From assembly GCA_032719365.1 (NCBI GenBank), contig CM064863.1:16687137-16751136 (forward strand): a stretch of DNA of 64,000 nucleotides. The letters are read 5' to 3'. The number at the start of each line of letters is the position of its first letter. Position 1 is the first letter of the stretch. Below the pieces are notes generated by a model. The model did not search any database. It saw only the letters and a program-made list of their open reading frames with translations, and was not told the origin of the DNA. This document shows positions 46,493-56,374 of this stretch, piece by piece. The translations under genes and the position numbers were made by a program. This stretch comes from Prinsepia uniflora (lineage: Eukaryota > Streptophyta > Magnoliopsida > Rosales > Rosaceae).

Positions 46493-47112
46493 GAGCCTTG
46501 AGCGCTTCTCGTGGCGAATTCGTGGTGTGGTCTGCATGGTGAAGACTTATTATTCTTCGCATGGTGAAGGCTTGGAGTGCTTCATATGGCGAAGGCTTGG
46601 AGTGCTTCGCATGGCGAAGGCTTGGAGTGCTTTGCGTGGCATAGGCTTGGAGTGCTTCGCGGGGCGAAGACTTAGGGTGCTCGCGGGGTGAAGGCTTGGA
46701 GTGCTTCGCATGGCGAAGGCTTGGAGTGCTTCGCATGACGAAGGCTTAGAGTGCTTCGCATGGCGAAGGCTTGGAGAGCTTCACATGGCGAAGGCTTGGA
46801 GCGCTTCGCATGGCGAAGGCTTGGATGCTTTGCGTGGCATGGCGAATGCTTAGAGTGCTTTGCATGACGAAGGCTTAGAATGCTTCGCATGGCGAAGGCT
46901 TAGAGTGCTTCGCATGGCGAAGGCTTAGAGTGCTTCGCATGACGAAGGCTTAGAGTGCTTCGCATGGCGAAGTCTTAGAGTGCTTCGCGTGGCGAAGGCT
47001 TGGAGTGCTTCGCATGGTGAAGGCTTAGGTGCTTAGTGTGGCAAAGGCTTAGAGTGCTTCACATGGCGAAGACTTAGAGTGCTTCCTGTGACGAAGGCTT
47101 TGAAATGTTTTG
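46493..47112. repeat. 25-bp minisatellite, about 24 copies
   Basis: The unit GCTTGGAGTGCTTCGCATGG plus CGAAG repeats in tandem with substitutions (CGTGGCGAAG, CATGACGAAG). Shorter related runs exist in Tat-2 (21730-21785) and a diverged one in Tat-1 (8030-8230). The repeats are contiguous, without unique spacers. Confidence 0.92.
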
Positions 47113-47299
47113 GGTGGCGAATGCCTAGTGCTTTCTAAACAAAAGCGTAGGCGATAAGACAATTTCATTAGACGTTGAAGCGAAACATCTTTAATCTTAT
47201 TGAAAGATGCTATGTGAGCAAAGTAGGCACTGAGCCAAATTTTAACCACGAAATTTGTGTCTTTGATGATGACTTGGTCACTGATTCAGTTTCTTGGTT

Positions 47300-49440
47300 G
47301 TTCCCTACAACTCAGACTCGGCAATGATGGTGTCCACGCGGATCATCTTTTGTGCGGGTTCCTGGGGGTCTTTGTTTCCGAGATGATCTGTTACCTTTTT
47401 TCTAACGTACTCGGTGCAGTGTCCTTCCTTCAAGAGATCCCGGAGGTATCTTTCAAAAGTCTGGCAAGAGCTTATGTCGTGCCCATAGCAATTGTGATAG
47501 GAACACCATTTTGTCTTGTCGGCCCTCTCCTGGTCGTCTTTGACGGGAGCTGGTCTTTCGAACCACGGTTTTTCCTTTATCTAATTGTATATTTTGAGGA
47601 AAGGTACCGAAAACTGTGTGTTTGGCTTTGCACCCCGCGAATGTGTTGGATGACGGGTTCCCTTTGCGCTTGTTGGCTTTCTCGACTGATTTCCCGCGGT
47701 GGGCATCATCCTTTGGCTGTGCAAACGCCTTTGTGGGATGTCCATCTTCCTCGACGTGGTTGGCGGAATGTGTGGCTTTTTTCTCGTCCTCCCAGTATGC
47801 ATGTCGCTCTGCTAGGGACAATATCTTGGTAAGACTTCGGGCATTTCTCATGACGATGTCTCCGTAGAGCTGGCTCTCCCGTGGTAGGCCTTGTTTAAAT
47901 ATCATGACTGCGATGAGATCGATACAACCAACGATGAGATCGATACAACCAACGATGCGGGACTTCTCTTCGTAATACCTCCGAATATATTACCGCAAGG
48001 TTTCCTTAGACCTCTTTCAGATGGTGAAGAGGTGGTCATCCTTGACTTCGACGGTGCGAAGCTGTGAGTACTCCTTCAAGAAAGCAAGGGCCAACTCTTC
48101 GAAGGTAGTGATTGATCTTCGGGGGAGATGGTTGAACCATGTCATAGCCTAACCTTGCAGCGAGGCTTGGAAAATTTTGCACATAAGCGCGTCGTTGTGC
48201 ATGTGAGGTACCATGACCTCCCGATAGTAATTGATGTGCTTTACTGGATCAGGGGTTTCTTTGTACTGATTGAAGTTTGGTGTTGAAAATCGTTGCGGGA
48301 ATGGCTCCTCCTCAATGTCCCTCATGAACGCCGAAGATGATGACGTCTGAATCCGGCGCCAAAGGTCATCCTCCAAGTCTCCATCACGTTGAACTCCCTG
48401 GAGGCATCTATCTAGCATCCTTCGGACGTGTTCAGCGTGCAATGGTCCTTCGTGACGGGGGTTCCCACGCCGGGTCAAATGGCGTCGAATCCCTCGAGTT
48501 GTAGCAGGCTTAACTCTCAAGTATAGTGGCGAGTAAATCTCGTCTTCCTCGCTGTGGTCATCCGTGCTTTTAGAGTCATGGCGGATTCGTCCATTCGAGT
48601 GGGTGTGTGACACATGGGAGATTGCTTGCTGCCATTGGTTGTCGCTTGGGTACTTAATGTGTGAAAGTGCTCCTAGGCGTCCTCCGAGCCGCTCCCGAGC
48701 CGAAGGCCTCGGTCGGCCTTGGCCTCCTGCTCTGGGGGTGCAGCTTTCCTCCCCTAAGTCGTTCATCGATACGTCTCGGGACATTGTCTGACAGCGAACA
48801 TGCTTTTTACTGGTGCGTCTCGGGACGTCCCTTGGTGCCTTGCGAGGTTCATTGTATTTCTCGGAGGTTCTGGATGTCCCGATGTCCCCCAACAGCTGTT
48901 ACAAAAGCTCCGATTGGGCCCGAACTTGGTTGCTCAGTTGCTCGACATGTTATGTCAGTTCAAGTTGCGGAGGTGACCCCCTAGGTGCTTGCTCGTGATG
49001 AATAACATGTCGGGGCGCACGTCGCGCACCTTCAGACAGATGAGACGAACCATGTCTTCCTGGTACCTGGGTGTTGGCCTGTGAGTTGCGCAGGGCGTCC
49101 AAGTGCCTCCTTAGGTCCAAGCTGGCAAGGGGCTGATTCGGGACTCTTAGAGATGATTTTCCCACCAGCAGCCCGTCTATTTGTTGAACAAACGCCGCGC
49201 ATGCCCTAGTCGCAAGTGGGGGGTTCACAGTAGCAGCGACCATGGGGAACGTTCCAAAACTGAACGTAAGTATCCAATCCGGCATTCCGAACGGTAGGTG
49301 AATTGATGCGTGGCGCGGGCCTTGCAGGAGACATGAAAATGGTTCCTCCGGAATCTCAGGCAGTGGTTCGCTCATGGTAACGATCGCAACGGCGGATGTG
49401 GCAGTCTCGGAGGCTCGCGCGGATCGGCGTATTCTGGCCA
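47300..49440 (-). pseudogene. Tat-3 gag (broken)
   Basis: The start is probably the ATG at 49438-49440 (MARIRRSARASETATS), comparable to MAKVRRS of Tat-1. The first frame stops at 48950. The core is at 48149-48892 (EEEPFPQRFSTPNFNQY, HINYYREVMVPHMHND, MCKIFQASLQG) and ends at a stop where Tat-1 continues with QAMTWFNHLPP. The finger-like motif WCSYHNCYGHDISSC lies near 47460-47510. Coding homology ends near 47300, and no protease or pol follows. Confidence 0.85.
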
Positions 49441-49530
49441 TGTGAAGAACAGTAAGTGTCGAAAATGTAATGATGGAGTTTTTTCAAGGAAAAATTAAAG
49501 AGCACGCTTTGAGTATTTCTCAAATCGGCT

Positions 49531-49546
49531 CTCAATGAAAGCACCA
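49531..49546 (-). promoter_or_regulatory. Primer-binding site of Tat-3
   Basis: TGGTGCTTTCATTGAG on minus, 2 nt from the LTR, identical to the sites of Tat-1 and Tat-2. Confidence 0.85.
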
Positions 49547-49548
49547 GT

Positions 49549-50035
49549 TGTTGATGCAGAAATCGTCTGGCTTTATGAAGTTTCTTCTCGATCCCTACAC
49601 ACAAGAACGAAAATCAAACAAGGTTAGGGTTGATTCCCAGGGGGTGGTTCAACTGCTTAAGTCAGTTTTCTGAGAGAATAAACCGACAGAGTGTTTGCAG
49701 GAGTTTTTGATTACCTTTAGAAGTGAGATGAGGTCTTCTATTTACAGTGAAACCTTGAAAGTCACTGGAGCGTCTGATTGGTTGAAGGAGAAAGTATTAA
49801 ATAAGTGATTTTACCGAATGTAATCACTTATTTATTAATGAATAAATAATTCGCTGGGAAGTTATTTATTATCGGCATTGATCTGATTAATTAATATATT
49901 TAGCTGGTAAATATATTGAATTAATGCGGAGATCGTAACATGTCGATGTTAATTTTACCAAGGGTAATATTGACATTATGGGAATTGTTGGCCACGTGAC
50001 AGCTGCAGAATATTCTTGTAATTTATGATTCCACA
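49549..50035 (-). repeat. Tat-3 5' LTR
   Basis: 487 bp, TGTTGATGCAGAAATCG ... GATTCCACA on plus, closely similar to the Tat-2 LTRs. The TATA-like site has become CTATTTACAG (near 49738), so the promoter may be weakened. Confidence 0.88.
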
Positions 50036-50894
50036 TATGGTAAGTATGGTTTACCAAAGATGGGTTAATGATGATTATTAACATTACATGGTTTTCTCGT
50101 CCACTCACAATTGTTTTGGTTTTATGCCCTCCAATCCGTAGCAGGACTAGCGATAAAATTAGGAGACATCATATCTTGCTGCCCTGCCGTCACAGTTGAG
50201 CTCATATTTGTTTGCCTTATCCACTTATGGGTATTATAAATTATTTCGAGGGCTTGGTAGTTGAGCTTAGATTTGTTAAAGGTTGTAGTCGGACTATGGA
50301 TTTTTGTTTGCTTTGAATCCTTCATCTGACATGTGGAAGTCGACGTTCCATTACAAAGGAGATTCTACCAAATTTTCTGTAGAATTCTCGTAAGGTTTTG
50401 TGGTTAGCATGAGGGTATTTTTGAAGGTTTTAAGTTTTTTTTTTTAGGATTGTTAGATACGTGAGTAAAGTTTTTCATGAATTTCAAGGAGAAATTCGAG
50501 AGGGACCTTGCCATTTATACGTGCTATGTTTTTGTTTGGCATGCATTTTTTAAATGTACGTTTTTCTGACCAATTTTTTTGCCATACCAACTTTACCTCT
50601 TAACCTAAAAAAATCTTACATTTCATTTCATTTCATCTTAGAGCAACTATGCTCTATTGTTATCTCCGCATTTGAGTATCTTGTAAATCACCCCAATTTG
50701 CGACCATAAATTTCTTTTGATAACATGTTCATACAATTTCAAAGCACAACATTTTAACATTAAGTGGAGTAGAAAGTAGATTGGTGATGGGAGGTTCACT
50801 ACCCTTTTTCCTTTCTAGTATGGCCACGATACGAGACCTGCACTTGAAGATGTGTTAATATCATTTTGATTGGATTTGAACCAGTTGATTGGAT
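50036..50894. other. Anonymous noncoding sequence
   Basis: I recognise no gene, terminal repeat or target duplication. T-rich tracts occur near 50440 and 50570. It is the right flank of Tat-3. Confidence 0.5.
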
Positions 50895-51390
50895 CCGTTT
50901 AGATTTCACAGATTTTCCCCTCTTTGATCAAGTTTGGATACTTTCTTTCTTTCATTCTTCCTTCTCTTCCCTCATCGATCTTTAGCAACGACTAGATCAG
51001 ATCTGATTGGGTCGATCTAAATCGGTCTGATCCGATATGTGGAGATTCGTTTAAATTCTATGGATCTTCTTCTCTTCAATCAAGTTTGGATACTTCCTTT
51101 CATCGTTCCTTCGCTTATCGATCTTGAAGCAACAATCAGATCAGATCCGATTGGATTTGAATCAGATTTTATCCTTTCAGATTTCACAAATCTTATTCAC
51201 TTCAATCAAGTTTGGATACTTTTGTTCATCCTCCTTTACTTCCCTTGTCGATCTTTTTTTTAAGAAAAATTCCTAATAAAATCTGACTCGTTCAGATTCC
51301 ATAGATCTCATTCCTTTAACTAAGTTTGAATACTTTTTTCATCCCTCCTTCATTTCACTCACTGATATTTGTTCCAAGAAGACTTTTTCA
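50895..51390. repeat. Degenerate tandem repeat, about 115-140 bp unit, four copies
   Basis: The landmark TTCAATCAAGTTTGGATACT (or a variant) occurs near 50928, 51078, 51203 and 51317, each preceded by TTCAGATTTCACAGATCTT-like sequence and followed by TTCATCCTTCCTT-like sequence. Unit length shrinks from about 140 to about 115 bp through indels. Confidence 0.8.
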
Positions 51391-51441
51391 TATCTTTAAA
51401 ATTAAATTTTAACCTCATAACCAAAAGAATTCCTTACATTT

Positions 51442-51485
51442 AGTTTCCTCACTAGTAAAGGGTGCCCGCGCGTTGCCGGGGGATA
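51442..51485. other. Possible Helitron-type terminus
   Basis: CACTAGTAAAGGGTGCCCGC then GCGTTGCCGGGGG resembles the hairpin plus CTAG end of many plant Helitrons when read on minus. The stem is imperfect and the other end was not found. It could also be an unrelated GC-rich stretch. Confidence 0.35.
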
Positions 51486-51624
51486 TTCAATTAATTATGA
51501 GTACCCACATCAACTATTTACATGATTTCACATGTCCAAGAAGCAACATTAGTTACTCAGAAAATGCGGGTGTGGTTAAATGTTCACAAAACGCGAAAAG
51601 CACAGTAGCAATAATTATAGACAA

Positions 51625-51785
51625 GGCTTCTTATTCAATATGTCTACTGAACATCAAGGTAAGTCTCAAAATACCTCCTAAACATGATTTTGACCTCATT
51701 CACCTTCTGAATACGATTTTAATCCTAATTTATTTCCTGAACATTCAATTTAACGAATTTTGTTAAAATGAAAGGGCAAATTTGT
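51625..51785. repeat. Left terminal inverted repeat of Pack-MULE
   Basis: It contains GGTAAGTCTCAAAATACCTC and ends near AACGAATTTTGTTAAAATGA. It pairs with 53185-53341 at roughly 70 percent by eye, with small indels. Confidence 0.78.
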
Positions 51786-51839
51786 CTAAAAATGGAGTTC
51801 CACAAACGGGCAGGTTACTTATATTTGTGCTTCACGTTT

Positions 51840-52240
51840 ACGGGTAGTATCCCACTTACAGCAGCCCCAAGTCCTCCCCACACACCACCGCACCCCTACC
51901 ACTTCCCTCATCATTCGTCATTCGCTCTTCACCTGCCTCCTCCGTTGGTTCCCTCCCCCTTCCACGCTGGACCCACATACGACTCCCAATCGCCGCTTAT
52001 TGCTCCACTCGCCGACTCGGAGCTCCACAAACCGATCGAGTTGGTCGTCGAGTACTGCGTCAAGAACAGACCGGAGTTCGAAGTCAGTCTCCGAAAGTAG
52101 GATCATGACAACCCGGACTTCCCATTCCTGCTCGGCGGCGAGGGTCACGGCTATTACCGCTACAAGTTATGGGTATCGACTCGGATGGGAAAATTATCCA
52201 AATTTGATTGTGAAAGCATAAGGATGGGAAAAAACAAAAT
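51840..52240 (+). pseudogene. Captured fragment of a SURP (SWAP) domain protein gene
   Basis: A Pro-rich stretch (PSPPHTPPHPYHFPHH) is followed by DSELHKPIELVVEYCVKN, then FLLGGEGHGYYRYKLW. The latter two form a SURP module, found in pre-mRNA splicing factors. An in-frame TAG at 52098-52100 lies inside the module, and the frame continues on both sides, so the stop is a point mutation. No start or complete gene is present, and homology fades near 52240. In plants this module pairing with a Pro-rich region is typical of SWAP/surp splicing proteins. Which parent gene it came from cannot be told here. Confidence 0.78.
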
Positions 52241-52369
52241 CTAGTTGAAGCTGTAGGCTACTGTTAAGGAAAAAACAAAACTCAGTTGGATATTTTTTCC
52301 TTGTTGCTTTCTGAATATATTTGTGAGTTTCTATCATGCTTCATACATTGATGCTTAGTGAATTAGGAA

Positions 52370-53125
52370 ATGACTAAATGGTTTTGTTGGGTAGGGAAAA
52401 TAAGGAAAGGGTTGGAACAATGGGATTCTGTTAGTTTCGAAAAACCCGAAAAATCTTAGGGAAATTGCATTTAGGGAGTCTGAATTTGGTTGAGGAAGAG
52501 AATTTTTGAAGAGGCTTTGGTGAGAGAAATGCGTTATGCGTGTCAAGGAATTGTTGGGAAGATGAGCTCTCCAATTACTATACGTTGTTGTAGTGCTTGA
52601 AGTAGAGCCTATGAATCCAATTCCTTTGGTTTCAGCGACAGCAAGCTCAGGGAATTATCTCTCGCTTAGGAGGTTGTCTGTTTGGTTTGCTGAGCCAATG
52701 GCGAAAATGAGGTTGATGGTTATGTTTTAGTTGATAAGTGTAGGGTTTTAAAAGGTGGGGCAATGGCTGGAGCTATTCATTTACTTGCTCAGCATGGTGG
52801 CCCGTTAGTGCATGAGTTTATAGGGCGCTAACTCCAGAGGGTGTGTTCTCCACTGTTTGAGATGGTGAGAGTTGGGTTTTGGAAGATGAGTTAGAAGATG
52901 TTTATGCAAAATTGTTTATAGTGGGTCAGCCAGCAAAAGCTGAGTCTCATTAGAGAGAAGGTTACATGCTTTAGGCTGGGATGTTGCGTTCTTTTATTTC
53001 ACAATCTCTTGCTCAACGCATCTTGAGAACAGACAAGTCAATCAATTTCCTCCGTGTCTGTTGTGAGGATCGTGGTTGGGCTGATGCTGCAACAGAAGCT
53101 ACGTCCGATTATGTTTGTGAGTTTC
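52370..53125 (+). pseudogene. GCP3: Captured fragment of gamma-tubulin complex protein 3 (GCP3/SPC98)
   Basis: GCP3 is part of the ring that nucleates microtubules. Readings on plus, in order: REIAFRES, RYACQGI, then ELSNYYTLL, MNPIPLVSATASSGNYLSL, RRLSVWFAEPMAKMRL, GGAMAGAIHLLAQHGG, CSPLFEMVR, FISQSLAQRILRT, SINFLRVCCEDRGWADAATE. These follow the plant GCP3 order. A segment between ACQGI and ELSNYY is missing, and several stops and shifts occur (for example near 52730, 52830, 52950). Sequence after 53125 looks intronic. It sits inside the Pack-MULE, next to the SURP fragment. Confidence 0.85.
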
Positions 53126-53184
53126 ATTACGCTTCATATATTGGCTTCAAATTGAAATCATGGTGTTGGACAATTTTACTCCTT

Positions 53185-53341
53185 CATCTTAACAGAAATT
53201 TGTTGAAATTTGTTAAATTAGACGTTTATGGGGCATTTTGAGACGAAAATTGTGTTCATGAGGCATATTGGGTCAAAATAGAATTCATGAGGCATTTTGA
53301 GACTTAGCTTGATGTTAAGAGGATATTTTGAGTAAAAAGCC
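53185..53341. repeat. Right terminal inverted repeat of Pack-MULE
   Basis: It includes a short internal repeat (CATGAGGCATTTTGAGAC twice, with variation) and ends AGTAAAAAGCC directly before the target duplication. Confidence 0.78.
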
Positions 53342-53350
53342 AATAGACAA

Positions 53351-56300
53351 TTAGCATGAGTTAACATAAAATATCGCAATTAATATGAATACCCACATAT
53401 TATTTACATGTTAATGAAATTGTTCAGGAAACATCATGGAAATCATTATTCATCTTTTCAGTCCTTTGAAGCTTCAGATGTTGCTGCTCTTTCGTACTTG
53501 TATCTACAGTAATGACAATTTAATTCAAGATGCATTCTTAAGGCTAAGCAATGTCCATTAATTATACTTTAACAGACTGTTTGATTGTCATAACTGCTAA
53601 CAACCATGGATTCAAGGATAAACAATACAATAAACATTATACAGCCAAAGAGCAATAAATCAATAACAGAGCAAGAGTAGTAGCCTCATTGAAATTGGGG
53701 ATCTCCAAATAGTCGTGTGATCTTTTATCCAACCAAAAAAGCAAACAATACAGTAAAATAACTTAACAAATATTACAACATAAAGAAAGGATCTATACTT
53801 CGAATCTATGTCCAGTGAAAAAAATCCACATGCTTGAGTATAGGATTTAGTTTTCAATTTTGGTTGTTGGAGTTTTCAATCTCGCTTCTCTTTCAAGGGT
53901 ACCACAAACAAAGAATCATCAGGAAGAGACGCTTCGATTGATCCCCAACATTCACTGAAAAATAAATTTATAAGACCTAACAATGATGTGTAGTGCTCCT
54001 ATTGGCAGTGCGTTGCATCGGCCACTTGTGTGATTTCCAAACAATCAAAATTGAAATTGGGGATTGATTCCTAAACAACAACATCTTGCAGTCTTGAACC
54101 AGAAGAACAAACAATAGATCAAAATTGAAATTGGGGATTGTCTGTACTCGTGTCTTGTTTAAGAAAACAAGACACGAGTATGGACAACCGTTTTAAATAT
54201 CAACACTTATTTCAAATTCTATGGAAGCTAAATTGCTATATCTATGCTGAAGAATACATTCTCCAGCATTAGGCGACTTAAATGCATACATAAACAATCA
54301 AAGAAGACAAACTGCTTTATCATCAACCCAAAACAAACAAAAAAATCCTCAGTCACTCAATTGATTCATTATTTTCAAGGTCTTTCAATCATCAATTCAA
54401 AACACCAAAAAAAAGGCCAAATGCTGCCCACTCAATTGAATATGATGATTTGCATTCTTTACCGATGAAAATAGAAGATCTTATATTGAATTTGATGAGA
54501 AACAATTTCTCCAAAGCACAACATTGTCTTCTTCGATCTTTGACAATAAAACATGTAAGAGTCTATAAATAGCTAAAGAAAACTCAAGAGTTGATTGGCA
54601 CATCAAGTATAATCCCAAAAGCATGAAAGATTAAAATTAATTGTAAAACAAAAATTTTACCTACACTTTCTCCCAAACCCAACACTGTGTTCTTGCAATG
54701 AGGCGGTGTCTAATCCAGATATCAATCTCAATGAAATAGACATGTTCATCAATGTGCAGATTTTTTGCCAAGGTACAAATCACAGAGCTCTAACATTTAA
54801 TCAATATCAATTCCCCATTAACACATTTACGATACCAAAACCCTAACTTATCAAACATGTACCCAAAAGACTAACAATAATTATTTTCAATCAAGTCATC
54901 AAAGTCAGCTTCATTCATCTAGTAAATCAAATTAAATACCACCATAAAAATTGGGGGGGAGAGAGAGAGAGAGATATGCCCACAAAAATTAGAATTGGAA
55001 TTGGATCGAACCCACAAAAATGCGAACCAGAATTCTACTTGAAAATTTGCTAACACCCACCAACAGAAATCCATAACAAAAGCTTATTTGAAGCATGAAC
55101 AACTAAAACCCAAACGCTTACCTGCAAATTTATCTAAGCTCTTCAAACGGTGAACAACTTCCTCCTCAATCCTTTAAATACCAAGAGAACGCTATTAGAA
55201 CATAACAATGACAAAACATAAGTTTATTCAAACATTCCCAATACTCAAGGAAGAAAAATTAAGCACCGCAAAAATAAGAAAAGGACCAAGAAAAAAATTA
55301 AGCACCATAAAAATGAAAAATTAAATACCACATAAATGAAAAAAACTAATAAAATGGAAATTGAAAACAAATTAGGAAAAGGAAACTCTACCTCAATACT
55401 TGTAAAAAATATTGAGTTGTTTGAATCTTAGCTCATGGGTTTAATTCGGAACATGTTCAGTGTTGAACCAAGAAAAATTAAGAAAAACTCACCTCAAACC
55501 AAAAAAATTAACATAAAAAAGGACCAGCTAAACCCACCTCGAACGAACTATGAAACAGCTCATGGGTACCTCTCAATATCAGCAAAACACTGGTTGTCTT
55601 CTGCCTTGTCTCTGTATCGTGTGAAATACCTTGTTTAAGAAAATTAGACACGTGCACGGATACAGAGAACCATTTTAAATATAAAAACTTATTTCAAATT
55701 GTATGGAAGCTAAATTTTATTGCTAAATCTATGCTGAAGAATACATTCTCCAGCATTAGGTGACTTAAATGCATACCTTAAAAGTCAAAGAAGAGAAAAC
55801 CGCTTAATTGTCAACCCAAAACACACAAAAAATCATTCAATATCAACATTTTCATAGTCGGGATCAATTCAAAACACCAAAAAAAGGACAAGTGCTACTC
55901 AATAAACTGAATATGATGGTTAATTTGCATTCTTGATGAAAATAGAAGATCTTACAATGCATTTGATGAGAAAAAATTTCTCCAAAATGCAGCACTGTTT
56001 CCTTGGATCTTTGAAAATAAAACATGTAAGAATTTACAAACAGCTAAAGAAAACTCAAGAGTTGATTAGAACATCAATTGTAATCCGAAACACATAAAAG
56101 ATTAAAATTAATTGTAAACCAAAATTTTCCCTCCCACTTTCTCCCAAACCCAGCACTGCGTTCTTCGATCCTTGGAAAAAAAACACATGCAAGAGTTAAA
56201 ATAGGTAATAAAAGCTCAAAAAACTCAGATTAGATGCATGGGTTGAATTGTGGTATATAGTCTTGATTACACTTACATAAAGTGAACTTAAGCTTTTGCG

Positions 56301-56374
56301 GCAAGATAGAAACGAACTATTATCACCAAGAAGAGGAGACGAAGAGGAGACGGGTAGAGATTCTTGGGATTTAG
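53351..56374. other. AT-rich noncoding region with a duplication
   Basis: I find no coding sequence. A short block near 53373-53410 resembles 51487-51527 in the same orientation, on either side of the Pack-MULE. A GGGGGAGAGAGAGAGAG tract is at 54954-54970. The main structure is the direct duplication listed separately. Confidence 0.6.
54135..56172. repeat. Direct duplication of about 0.55 kb (54135-54700 and 55600-56172)
   Basis: Both copies contain TTTAAATAT, CTTATTTCAAATT, GAAGAATACATTCTCCAGCA and TTCTCCCAAACCCA in the same order, separated by about 900 bp. The copies have diverged by many indels. In the first copy a perfect 16-bp stem with AAGA loop lies at 54145-54180 (TACTCGTGTCTTGTTT ... 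). The second copy has a looser counterpart near 55608-55665. Confidence 0.75.

Larger units (their letters stand above)
42050..50035 (-). mobile_element. Tat-3, gag-only Tat relative lacking pol
   Basis: The 5' LTR (49549-50035), primer site and gag (47300-49440) are present. Leftwards, pol is replaced by tandem repeats, then by sequence matching Tat-2 (44280 onwards against 20230 onwards). No 3' LTR is found, and the left end near the pararetroviral sequence is uncertain. A separate TG...CA element is inserted at 42197-44048. The right flank starts TATGG at 50036. Confidence 0.8.
51625..53341. mobile_element. Pack-MULE carrying two host-gene fragments
   Basis: Long diverged terminal inverted repeats (51625-51785 and 53185-53341) start GGCTTCTTATTCAATAT and GGCTTTTTACTCAAAAT and continue with AACATCAAGCTAAGTCTCAA-like sequence. 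Outside them is a 9-bp near-duplication (TATAGACAA 51616-51624, AATAGACAA 53342-53350; 8 of 9 match). Long inverted ends plus a 9-bp duplication are the hallmark of Mutator-like elements. No transposase is present. The cargo is a SURP-domain fragment and a GCP3 fragment, both on plus. Confidence 0.82.

Noticed and set aside
46431..46890. Periodic minus-strand frames (SKPSPCEALQAF type)
   Set aside because: They come from the 25-bp minisatellite and have no independent coding signal.
46493..47112. Possible CRISPR-like array
   Set aside because: Repeats are directly contiguous without unique spacers, and the DNA is plant nuclear.
51442..53410. Reading the whole Pack-MULE region as a Helitron with captured genes
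   Set aside because: Inverted ends and a 9-bp duplication fit a Mutator-like element better; only a weak Helitron-type terminus was seen and no matching start.
54135..56172. Direct repeats interpreted as an LTR pair
   Set aside because: There is no TG...CA ends, no primer site and no target duplication.
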